From contig CANSYV010000039.1 in the NCBI GenBank assembly GCA_947651335.1, positions 1 through 9,130 on the forward strand: a stretch of 9,130 nt of DNA, given 5' to 3'. Below are positions 1 to 5,777 of the stretch, piece by piece; position 1 is the first letter of the stretch; every line of letters starts with the position of its first letter. Source of the DNA: an uncultured Lachnospiraceae bacterium. GTDB lineage: Bacteria; Bacillota; Clostridia; Lachnospirales; Lachnospiraceae. Position numbers and translations under genes: made by a program. The notes below the pieces were generated by a model. The model was not told the DNA's origin. It searched no databases and was given only the letters and a program-made list of their open reading frames with translations.

Positions 1-42
1 CCTTTCATACGCTGTATTCAATCGTATTATTACACCGCAGCA

Positions 43-74
43 TCATTTATATACATTCATTTTTATTTCCTCCG
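43..74 (-). promoter_or_regulatory. Strong ribosome-binding site with a 5-codon mini-ORF
   Basis: On the minus strand a consensus Shine-Dalgarno sequence CGGAGGAAA (66-74) is placed 8 nt before an ATG at 60-58. This is ideal geometry for translation, but the frame reads only Met-Asn-Val-Tyr-Lys and stops at TGA (45-43). Overlapping short frames start at 56 (8 codons, stop at 30) and at 46 (13 codons). The next ATG in that region, at about 8-6, has no obvious Shine-Dalgarno and runs out of the window. This is the place downstream of pta where clostridia often carry ackA, whose product often begins Met-Asn-Val. The site could be a leader peptide, the remnant of an interrupted start, or chance. 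The geometry is seen; function is not established. Confidence 0.35.
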
Positions 75-89
75 ATATTCAAAAAATAA

Positions 90-160
90 ACTCGTACAGC
101 GGTCTATGAGTTACTGCCCACGCCCACGCGGTGGACAGTAACGTCTATAAAGACTCGTAC
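90..160. repeat. Hairpin element bracketed by nested direct repeats
   Basis: A 12-bp inverted repeat, gttactgcccac (110-121) and gtggacagtaac (131-142), has a 9-nt loop. Its single mismatch becomes a G-U pair in minus-strand RNA. Around it the same two words occur on both sides in mirrored order at identical spacing: actcgtac (90-97), 4 nt, gtctat (102-107), hairpin, gtctat (143-148), 4 nt, actcgtac (153-160). It lies in the 203-bp stretch after pta. It is not a standard terminator: in the pta direction the T-rich run (complement of 81-90) starts about 20 nt after the stem. It could be a dispersed palindromic repeat, a small mobile element remnant, or an mRNA stability structure at the pta 3' end. 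Copy number elsewhere in the genome is unknown. Confidence 0.6.
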
Positions 161-203
161 TTCGCATGTGAACATTTATAAAACGCTGTTTTTAAGACAA
201 ATT

Positions 204-1202
204 TTAGTCTTCTGCCAGACACTGAACTGCCGTAATAGCTGTCACGCCCACAATATCCTCTGCAGAGCATCCTCTGGAAAGGTCGTTGACTGGTTTTGCG
301 ATTCCCTGGGTAACAGGTCCGTAAGCTTCTGCTTTTGCCAGTCTCTGTGTCAGTTTGTAACCGATGTTTCCTGCATCCAGGTCAGGGAAGATCAGAACGT
401 TTGCTTTTCCGGCAACCGGGCTGTTAGGTGCTTTGGATGCGCCTACGCTGGGAACGATTGCTGCGTCTAACTGGAACTCTCCGTCTAATTTCAGGTCCGG
501 GTGTTCTTCTTTCGCAATGCGGACAGCTTCCACTACTTTGTCAACATCCGCGTGTTTCGCACTGCCCATGGTGGAGTGGGAAAGCATAGCCACAACAGGC
601 TCTCTCTCTACCAGCAGCTGGAAGGATTCTGCGGAAGATGCTGCAATGGCGGACATTTCTTCCGGTGAAGGATTCTGTACCAGTCCGGAATCGGCAAAGA
701 TAAATGTTCCGTCTGCGCCGTATTCACAGTTAGGTACAACCATCAGGAAGAAAGCGGAAACTAACTTGGTTCCCGGTTTTGTCTTCAGAATCTGCAGGCA
801 GGGACGCAGTGTGTCCGCGGTGGAGTGGCAGGCGCCGGATACCATACCGTCAGCATCGCCCATTTTTACCATCATAACGCCGTAGTACAGATACTGATTC
901 AGCAGAATTTCTTTTGCCTGTTCCGGAGTCATGCCTTTTTTGCTTCTCAGCTCAACCAGCTTGTCAATGTAACCGGCTGTCTTGTCAGAAGTGGCCGGGT
1001 CCACGATAACAGCTCCTGAAATATCCAGTCCCTGGGCATCCTGTTTTACTTTTTCTTCGTTACCGATTAAAACAACTTTCGCAATGCCTTCTTTTAAGAT
1101 CATTTCTGTTGCTTCTAAAGTTCTCCGGTCTTCTGTCTCCGGCAGTACAATAGTTTTCTGGGCAGCTTTTGCCCTGGCTTTGATTGTGTCAATAAATCCC
1201 AT
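204..1202 (-). CDS. pta: Phosphate acetyltransferase
   Basis: A 332-residue cytoplasmic enzyme that interconverts acetyl-CoA plus phosphate with acetyl phosphate plus CoA. With acetate kinase it forms the fermentative acetate/ATP pathway. The length is normal for the short Pta class (about 330 residues). The N-terminus carries IVLPETEDRRTLEA, typical of the family. The C-terminal third has SVGASKAPNSPVAGKAN, the FPDLDAGNIGYKLTQRLA block and the KPVNDLSRGCSAEDIVG signature. Ser309, Arg310 and Asp316 coincide in number and spacing with the active-site residues I recall for Methanosarcina Pta. The ATG at 1202 is chosen because AAAGGAG (1212-1218) lies 9 nt upstream and the protein then begins at the usual family position; an open frame to 1328 runs back through the promoter. 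It is transcribed divergently from tmcAL. No acetate kinase gene is visible in the 203 bp that follow. Confidence 0.97.
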   Translation of the reverse strand: MGFIDTIKARAKAAQKTIVLPETEDRRTLEATEMILKEGIAKVVLIGNEEKVKQDAQGLDISGAVIVDPATSDKTAGYIDKLVELRSKKGMTPEQAKEILLNQYLYYGVMMVKMGDADGMVSGACHSTADTLRPCLQILKTKPGTKLVSAFFLMVVPNCEYGADGTFIFADSGLVQNPSPEEMSAIAASSAESFQLLVEREPVVAMLSHSTMGSAKHADVDKVVEAVRIAKEEHPDLKLDGEFQLDAAIVPSVGASKAPNSPVAGKANVLIFPDLDAGNIGYKLTQRLAKAEAYGPVTQGIAKPVNDLSRGCSAEDIVGVTAITAVQCLAED

Positions 1203-1299
1203 GATTTTTGACTCCTTTCCTAACATTATCGCTGTTGTATTTTCTATATCGCGAGGCGGGCCCCTGTTTATGTATAGGAACAGTAACCCTGCTTGTCTT

Positions 1300-1328
1300 A
1301 TTATAAACCCTGCGGCCTTGTATTTCAA
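1300..1328 (-). promoter_or_regulatory. pta promoter (sigma-A type)
   Basis: On the minus strand TTGAAA (1323-1328) and a perfect TATAAT (1300-1305) are separated by exactly 17 bp. This is a near-consensus vegetative promoter, consistent with a highly expressed central-metabolism gene. The expected transcript start near 1293 gives pta a 5' leader of about 90 nt. Its -35 box overlaps by one base the -35 box of the opposing tmcAL promoter. Confidence 0.8.
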
Positions 1329-1346
1329 GTTTTATAGTGGTAAAAT
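1318..1346 (+). promoter_or_regulatory. tmcAL promoter with extended -10
   Basis: On the plus strand TTGTAT (1318-1323) and TAAAAT (1341-1346) are separated by 17 bp. A TG at 1338-1339 one base before the -10 makes it an extended -10 promoter, which compensates for the poor -35. The expected start is near 1353, about 28 nt before the tmcAL start codon. It lies back to back with, and partly on top of, the stronger pta promoter. The small dyad CTTG-TATTT-CAAG (1317-1329) comes from the two -35 boxes facing each other. Confidence 0.6.
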
Positions 1347-1380
1347 ATGCTTCATTATACGAAATATGAGGTATGATCTT

Positions 1381-2622
1381 ATGAAAATTACCGGAATCAT
1401 TGCCGAATATAATCCGTTTCACAACGGACATCTCTACCATCTGCACAAAGCCCGCCAGGAGACAGGGGCCGATTATCTGGTGGTGGTGATGAGCGGGGAT
1501 TTTACCCAGAGAGGTGCTCCTGCCCTGGCCGACAAGTTTGTCCGGACCCGGATGGCTCTGTCCGGCGGAGCAGACCTGGTTCTGGAGCTGCCTGTTATTT
1601 ACGCGTCGGCAAGCGCCCCCTATTTTGCCCATGGCGCAGTCTCCCTTCTGGACAATCTCCAGGTAGTGGACTGCCTGTGCTTTGGAAGCGAAGGGGGCGG
1701 CACTGATTTGTTCTGGGAAATCAGCCGGAGCTTTCAAAAGGAAACCCCTGGATTCAAAGAACGCCTGCGGGGGTATCTGTCCATGGGCCGCTCTTTTCCA
1801 GACGCCCGGTATCAGGCTCTGAGAGACTCCCTGAAACCAGGGGTGCTTCCGGAAGGGCTCCTTTACTCCCCCAACAACATTCTGGGGCTGGAATACTGCA
1901 CAGCCATCCGGGATTTCGGCTCCTCCATCCGTCCTTTGGCCATCACCCGGCAGGAGTCGGATTATCACCAGACCAGCCTGGGAAAACAATACAGTTCTGC
2001 CACAGCGGTGCGCCATGCAGTGCGCCGGGGAGAAAGCCCGAAATGCTGGCTGGCCCATCTGCCGCCGTCTGCCGGAGAGATTTTGGAACAGACCCTGGGG
2101 GCGCGGGGGTGGATGGAGGAGAATGATTTTTCCCTTCTGCTCAAATACAAATGCATGGAGACACCTCCGGAAAAACTCTGTGAATATTTTGATGTATCGG
2201 AGGAAATGGCCAGGCGGATTCATCACTGCCTGAATCACTTTACCGATTACGAAGATTTCACGGCACGAATCAAGACCAGAGAGATCACTTATACCCGGGC
2301 TGCCCGGGGGCTTCTGCACATACTTCTGCACCTGCCTCAGCCGGTGCTGCCCTCCACAGCTTTGGCGTACTCCCCCTATGCGAGAATCCTGGGATTTCGA
2401 AAAGACGCCCGCCCCCTCCTGGCACACATAAAAAAAGCAAGCCGGATTCCTCTGGTATCACGGCCTGCAAAATTTTTAAAAAGCAGCCAGTCTGTCCACT
2501 CACGGGCATGTGAGATGCTGAAACAGGATATCCACGCCGCCAATGTATACGAAAGCGTGCTGGCTTATAAAAGCCATACCCACTTTACCCATGAATGCAG
2601 ACGCCCAATCATCAGTTTTTAA
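1381..2622 (+). CDS. tmcAL: tRNA(Met) cytidine acetate ligase (TmcAL)
   Basis: A 413-residue cytoplasmic enzyme of the YlbM/TmcAL family (about 400 residues). Members use ATP and acetate to form acetyl-AMP and place an acetyl group on cytidine 34 of elongator tRNA-Met (ac4C), which sharpens AUG decoding. The nucleotidyltransferase fold is shown by [18 protein letters not shown] at residues 4-21, containing the HxGH ATP motif His14-Asn15-Gly16-His17. MSGDFTQRG (37-45), CFGSE (100-104), [11 protein letters not shown] (162-172) and SSATAVR (205-211), the family's counterpart of the adenylate-binding motif, follow. The C-terminal half is the tRNA-binding helical region. The ATG at 1381 is chosen for the family-typical start and for GAGGT (1368-1372) 8 nt upstream; the frame is open back to 982 but runs antisense through pta. 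The last 11 bp overlap the end of the convergent UPF0210 gene. Confidence 0.95.
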   Translation: MKITGIIAEYNPFHNGHLYHLHKARQETGADYLVVVMSGDFTQRGAPALADKFVRTRMALSGGADLVLELPVIYASASAPYFAHGAVSLLDNLQVVDCLCFGSEGGGTDLFWEISRSFQKETPGFKERLRGYLSMGRSFPDARYQALRDSLKPGVLPEGLLYSPNNILGLEYCTAIRDFGSSIRPLAITRQESDYHQTSLGKQYSSATAVRHAVRRGESPKCWLAHLPPSAGEILEQTLGARGWMEENDFSLLLKYKCMETPPEKLCEYFDVSEEMARRIHHCLNHFTDYEDFTARIKTREITYTRAARGLLHILLHLPQPVLPSTALAYSPYARILGFRKDARPLLAHIKKASRIPLVSRPAKFLKSSQSVHSRACEMLKQDIHAANVYESVLAYKSHTHFTHECRRPIISF

Positions 2623-3976
2623 AGCTGTGGATGGGCGCCGGGATTCTTCCTCCCCGCTGTACGAATGCCTCACAGGAGAAGCTGTTCACAGGCATCACCG
2701 GCCCGTGTCCCAGAAGGCCGCCGAATTCCACACAGTCTCCCACGCCTTTTCCGATAACAGGAATCAGACGCACAGCTGTAGTTTTCTGATTCACCATGCC
2801 AATGGCCGCTTCATCGGCGATAATCCCGGAGATGGTGCTGGCAGAGGTATCACCGGGAATGGCAATCATATCCAGCCCCACGGAGCAGACACAGGTCATG
2901 GCTTCCAGTTTTTCTAATGTGAGGGCTCCTGCCTCCACGGCGTCAATCATTCCCTGGTCTTCGCTGACCGGAATAAAGGCACCGCTCAATCCGCCCACAG
3001 AAGAGGATGCCATGACACCGCCCTTTTTCACCTGGTCATTGAGAAGCGCCAGGGCTGCGGTAGTGCCGGGGGCACCGGGATGTTCCACGCCGATTTCCTT
3101 GAGAATATCGGCCACGCTGTCTCCCACTGCCGGAGTGGGGGCCAGGGATAAGTCTACAATGCCGAAGGGCACTTCCATCTTCCGTGATGCTTCCTGAGCC
3201 ACCAGCTGGCCCACACGGGTCACTTTAAAAGCAGTCCGCTTGATGGTTTCGCAGAGAGTTTCAAAGTCTGCCCCGCGGGCGCTTTTCAATGCGTTTTTCA
3301 CCACTCCCGGGCCGCTGACTCCCACGTTGATAATACTGTCCGCCTCTGTCACCCCGTGGAATGCCCCGGCCATAAAGGGATTATCGTCCGGTGCATTGCA
3401 GAACACCACCAGTTTGGTACAGCCGCAGGAATCCCTGTCTTTGGTTTTCCGGGCAGTTTCCAGAATAATCTCACCCATTAATTTTACGGCGTCCATGTTG
3501 ATTCCTGTCTTGGTGGAACCCACATTCACCGAAGCACACACCCGGTCTGTCTCAGCCAGCGCCTGGGGGATGGACCGGATCAGCCGTTCTTCTGCCGGGG
3601 TCATTCCCTTTGACACCAGAGCCGAATAGCCCCCGATGAAATTCACACCCACAGTCTTGGCCGCGTCGTCCAGAGTTTTCGCCAGTGTGAGAAAATCTTC
3701 CGGGCTTTTGCAGGCATTTCCCCCCACCAGGGCAATGGGGGTCACGGAAATTCTCTTATTCACAATGGGAATTCCGTATTCCATCTCAATGGCCCTGCCC
3801 ACGGATACCAGATTTTTGGCCTTTTTTGTAATCTTCTCATAAATGCGGTTTTGCAGCTTTTCCAAATCAGAATCTACACAGTCCAGCAGGCTGATTCCCA
3901 GGGTAATGGTCCGGACATCCAGATTCTCCTGTTCAATCATCTTATTTGTTTCATTGACTTCAAAAATATTGATCAT
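2612..3976 (-). CDS. UPF0210 / DUF711 (PFL-like fold) protein
   Basis: A 454-residue soluble protein, full length for the UPF0210 family (about 450). Proteins of this family have a barrel fold resembling pyruvate formate-lyase, but their function is not known to me. No glycyl-radical motif is visible, so it should not be read as a formate lyase. Landmarks are [11 protein letters not shown] (79-89), [15 protein letters not shown] (113-127), a cysteine cluster SCGC plus Cys193 before [15 protein letters not shown] (183-208), GVSGPGVV (219-226) and the conserved tail [13 protein letters not shown]. The start at 3976 has GAGGAG (3985-3990) 8 nt upstream. It follows the ACT-domain gene by 16 nt, the usual pairing for this family, and the two are surely co-transcribed. 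Its 3' end overlaps tmcAL by 11 bp, tail to tail. No terminator is visible after it. Confidence 0.93.
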   Translation of the reverse strand: MINIFEVNETNKMIEQENLDVRTITLGISLLDCVDSDLEKLQNRIYEKITKKAKNLVSVGRAIEMEYGIPIVNKRISVTPIALVGGNACKSPEDFLTLAKTLDDAAKTVGVNFIGGYSALVSKGMTPAEERLIRSIPQALAETDRVCASVNVGSTKTGINMDAVKLMGEIILETARKTKDRDSCGCTKLVVFCNAPDDNPFMAGAFHGVTEADSIINVGVSGPGVVKNALKSARGADFETLCETIKRTAFKVTRVGQLVAQEASRKMEVPFGIVDLSLAPTPAVGDSVADILKEIGVEHPGAPGTTAALALLNDQVKKGGVMASSSVGGLSGAFIPVSEDQGMIDAVEAGALTLEKLEAMTCVCSVGLDMIAIPGDTSASTISGIIADEAAIGMVNQKTTAVRLIPVIGKGVGDCVEFGGLLGHGPVMPVNSFSCEAFVQRGGRIPAPIHSFKN

Positions 3977-3992
3977 AATCTCTACTCCTCAA

Positions 3993-4265
3993 TCAGATCC
4001 GGTGCATTTTTGTGAAAATATCCTCGTGCTGACAGCGGATCACCACGCCGATTTCCTCCCCCAGCCCTTCCAGTTCCCGTGTGAGAGTGCTCATGTCTTT
4101 GGATGATTTGCTGGTGTCTGTGATCATCATCATGTTAAGATATCCCTGCACAATGGTCTGGGAAATATCCAGGATGTTGATCTGATTATTGGATAGATAC
4201 GTACATACCCCGGCAATAATGCCCACTTTGTCCGGGCCCAGTACAGTTATAATTGTTTTCTTCAT
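3993..4265 (-). CDS. ACT-domain protein, UPF0237 family
   Basis: A 90-residue protein consisting of a single ACT domain plus a short tail. It begins MKKTIITVLGPDKVGIIAGV, with the Gly-Pro-Asp-x-x-Gly-Ile loop that binds small ligands, often amino acids, in ACT domains. The NILDISQTIVQGYLNMMMITD strand-turn-strand follows. Length and sequence fit UPF0237, which in many Firmicutes sits directly before a UPF0210 gene, as here (16-nt gap). This suggests that it senses a metabolite for its partner, but the ligand is unknown. The ATG at 4265 is chosen because the family begins at MKK and purine-rich GAGAGG/AGGA sequences precede it. An in-frame ATG 15 codons upstream lies inside the dyad and has no ribosome-binding site. 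No catalytic domain is attached. Confidence 0.92.
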   Translation of the reverse strand: MKKTIITVLGPDKVGIIAGVCTYLSNNQINILDISQTIVQGYLNMMMITDTSKSSKDMSTLTRELEGLGEEIGVVIRCQHEDIFTKMHRI

Positions 4266-4299
4266 GAAATCCTGCCTCTCTTTCTCCTTAAAACTCCTA

Positions 4300-4335
4300 T
4301 TTATACTCATGGCTGATAAAATCTGCCATGAGTAT
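4300..4335 (-). promoter_or_regulatory. Perfect 11-bp dyad over a possible promoter, ACT gene leader
   Basis: atactcatggc (4303-4313) and gccatgagtat (4325-4335) form a perfect 11-bp inverted repeat with an 11-nt spacer, 37 nt upstream of the ACT gene. Half-site centres are 22 bp apart, two helical turns, as expected for a dimeric repressor operator. On the minus strand ATGGCA (4324-4329), 18 bp, TATAAA (4300-4305) is a plausible weak promoter lying inside the dyad. As RNA it would be a stable hairpin, but what follows is AAATAGGAG rather than a U-run, so it is not a normal terminator. A third copy of the core word, ctcatgg at 4369-4375, could compete for pairing. The repeat is certain; its role is inferred. 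Confidence 0.5.
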
Positions 4336-4348
4336 GGCGCCAGCCCCA

Positions 4349-4361
4349 GCCGCGAAGCGGC
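4349..4361. repeat. Short GC hairpin after the walJ-like gene
   Basis: gccgc-gaa-gcggc is a perfect 5-bp GC-only stem with a 3-nt loop, 30 bp beyond the stop codon of the metallo-hydrolase gene and upstream of the ACT leader dyad. There is no T-run on either strand, so an intrinsic terminator is not supported. It may only attenuate read-through or protect the 3' end of the upstream transcript. Confidence 0.35.
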
Positions 4362-4391
4362 ATAATTCCTCATGGAGCTGTGCGCATCATG

Positions 4392-5189
4392 TTATACTGT
4401 GGCCATCTGGGAGACCTGCTCCCGTTTGGCCACCTGTATGTAAAAATCCCCGGGCTGGTAAGGGTTTCCTGAGCAGGCTACTTCCGCACAGACCGCCTCA
4501 TACGCCAGCGCCTCGTAATTATTCTCTTTGCTCAAATGTCCCAGAAAAACAGCCTTCAGCTGGTCGTGGAGCAGACGGCAGAGCAGCTGTCCGGCGCTTT
4601 CATTGGACAGATGCCCACGCTTTCCCAATATCCGCCGTTTCAGATAATAGGGGTATCTGCCCACCTGCAGCATATTCACATCGTGATTAGCCTCCAAAAG
4701 CAGGGCATTTACCTTCTGTAACCGCTCAATGGTGTACTGGCTGTACTGTCCCAAATCGGTGGCGATTCCCACAGATTTCCCCCCGCACTCCAGACGGTAT
4801 CCCACCGGACGGGCCGCATCGTGGGAAATCTCAAAAGGCAGGATTTTCAAATCTCCCACCGTAAATTCTTCATCGGGCTCTATCAGACAGAACAGCTCTG
4901 GGTCAATGGTTCCCAGGCTTCCTGTCTGCATAATGGCTTCTGCCGTTTCTTTTGTGGCGTAAATGGGCAGACTGTATTTTCTCGATAATACTCCCAGTCC
5001 CTTAATGTGGTCCGAGTGTTCATGGGTAATCAAAATCCCGTCGATTTCTTTTGCCGTGCGGTCAATGGCATTCAGCCCTGCTTCCACCTTTTTCCCGCTG
5101 ATACCTGCATCAATAAGCACCCCGGTATTTTCACTCCCCACATAGGCACAGTTACCGCTGCTGCCGCTGGCAATGCTGCATAAATCCAT
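4392..5189 (-). CDS. WalJ/YycJ-type metallo-beta-lactamase-fold hydrolase
   Basis: A 265-residue cytoplasmic protein of the MBL-fold superfamily, closest by eye to YycJ/WalJ (about 260-265 residues). The start MDLCSIASGSSGNCAYVGSE and the LIDAG turn (Asp27) are typical. The metal-binding HxHxDH motif is THEHSDHIKG (His56, His58, Asp60, His61). Further ligand candidates are His123 (ISHDA), Asp145 (ATDLG), His169 (EANHD) and His218 (GHLS). YycJ in Bacillus has been linked to mutation avoidance and exonuclease activity; in many Firmicutes it sits beside walRK, but here it follows polA and coaE. The start at 5189 is chosen by family alignment and AGAGG (5200-5204). It lies inside the coaE end, giving a 38-nt overlap in a different frame, so translational coupling is likely. 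The frame is open further upstream to 5282 but without family similarity. Confidence 0.9.
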   Translation of the reverse strand: MDLCSIASGSSGNCAYVGSENTGVLIDAGISGKKVEAGLNAIDRTAKEIDGILITHEHSDHIKGLGVLSRKYSLPIYATKETAEAIMQTGSLGTIDPELFCLIEPDEEFTVGDLKILPFEISHDAARPVGYRLECGGKSVGIATDLGQYSQYTIERLQKVNALLLEANHDVNMLQVGRYPYYLKRRILGKRGHLSNESAGQLLCRLLHDQLKAVFLGHLSKENNYEALAYEAVCAEVACSGNPYQPGDFYIQVAKREQVSQMATV

Positions 5190-5775
5190 ATTCTCTAATC
5201 CTCTCGTCAATCTGCTGGCAGGCTGTCTGGAAATCACCGTTATTTTCCACTGTATAGCTGCATTTTTCCCGGAATACAGCATCTGACAGCTGGTTGTTTA
5301 AAATATCCGTAATCTTTTCATCTGAGTAGCCTCTCTGCTGTTTCAGCCGCTGTCTGCGGACGGCTTCTTCCACATGAATGTACCACATATCTCCACAGAT
5401 TTCATCGTAGTGGTCCTCCAGCAGAAGGGCTGCCTCAATGACAAAGATGTCCCTGCCCGCTGCCTCCTGGGCGGCTATGCGCCTGCGGATTTCCTCCTTC
5501 ACAGCCGGGTGGACGATTTGATTCAGCTGTTTTAACAAATCCGGGCAGGGGAAAACCAGGCCGGCTGTTCTCTTCCGGTCAATTTTCCCCTGTTCATCCA
5601 GAATCTCCCGGCCCAGCAGATTCAAAACCGGTTCATAGCAGCAGCCCTCTGGTTCCATCAGTTCATGGGCTGTGAGATCCGCTTGTACTGTGTACGCGTC
5701 ATACCGTTCTCTCAAGTAATCCAGTATGGTACTTTTTCCAGACCCCACTCCCCCCGTGATTCCTATGATATACAT
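5152..5775 (-). CDS. coaE: Dephospho-CoA kinase
   Basis: A 207-residue cytoplasmic kinase for the last step of coenzyme A synthesis: ATP phosphorylates the 3'-hydroxyl of dephospho-CoA. The P-loop GITGGVGSGKST lies at residues 5-16 (Lys14). Asp33 in QADLTAHEL matches the family's DAD-xx-A-xEL site. LNQIVHPAVKEEIRRRI, VIEAALLLE and the basic lid segment RRQRLKQQRGYSDEKI follow in the usual order. The length is normal (about 200). It starts 2 nt after the polA stop codon, so it is almost certainly co-transcribed and coupled. polA-coaE adjacency is widespread in bacteria. The last 38 nt also encode the beginning of the metallo-hydrolase; the short tail MQHCQRQQR is probably a by-product of this overlap. 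CoA supply also serves Pta in this window, although the two are in separate transcription units. Confidence 0.97.
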   Translation of the reverse strand: MYIIGITGGVGSGKSTILDYLRERYDAYTVQADLTAHELMEPEGCCYEPVLNLLGREILDEQGKIDRKRTAGLVFPCPDLLKQLNQIVHPAVKEEIRRRIAAQEAAGRDIFVIEAALLLEDHYDEICGDMWYIHVEEAVRRQRLKQQRGYSDEKITDILNNQLSDAVFREKCSYTVENNGDFQTACQQIDERIREYGFMQHCQRQQR

Positions 5776-5777
5776 CT

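Noticed and set aside
110..142. Intrinsic terminator of pta.
   Set aside because: The stem is good, but the T-rich run begins about 20 nt after it and the plus-strand side has none.
1203..1328. N-terminal extension of Pta.
   Set aside because: It would include the promoter TATAAT; the Shine-Dalgarno at 1212-1218 and the family start both select 1202.
982..1380. Upstream extension of the tmcAL frame by 133 codons.
   Set aside because: It runs antisense through the start of pta and both promoters; TmcAL proteins begin at [17 protein letters not shown], with a good ribosome-binding site at 1368-1372.
1189..2427. A 412-codon open frame on the minus strand, antisense to tmcAL.
   Set aside because: Its translation shows no family motifs and is rich in Pro/Gly/Gln/His as expected for an antisense shadow of a GC-rich gene. 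The opposite strand encodes a clear TmcAL.
2561..2576. Hairpin TGGCTT-ATAA-AAGCCA near the end of tmcAL as a terminator for either convergent gene.
   Set aside because: It has only 6 bp and no T-run follows on either strand; it lies within coding sequence.
2612..3976. Pyruvate formate-lyase.
   Set aside because: The length and motifs are those of UPF0210/DUF711, and no glycyl-radical C-terminal motif or tandem active-site cysteines are present.
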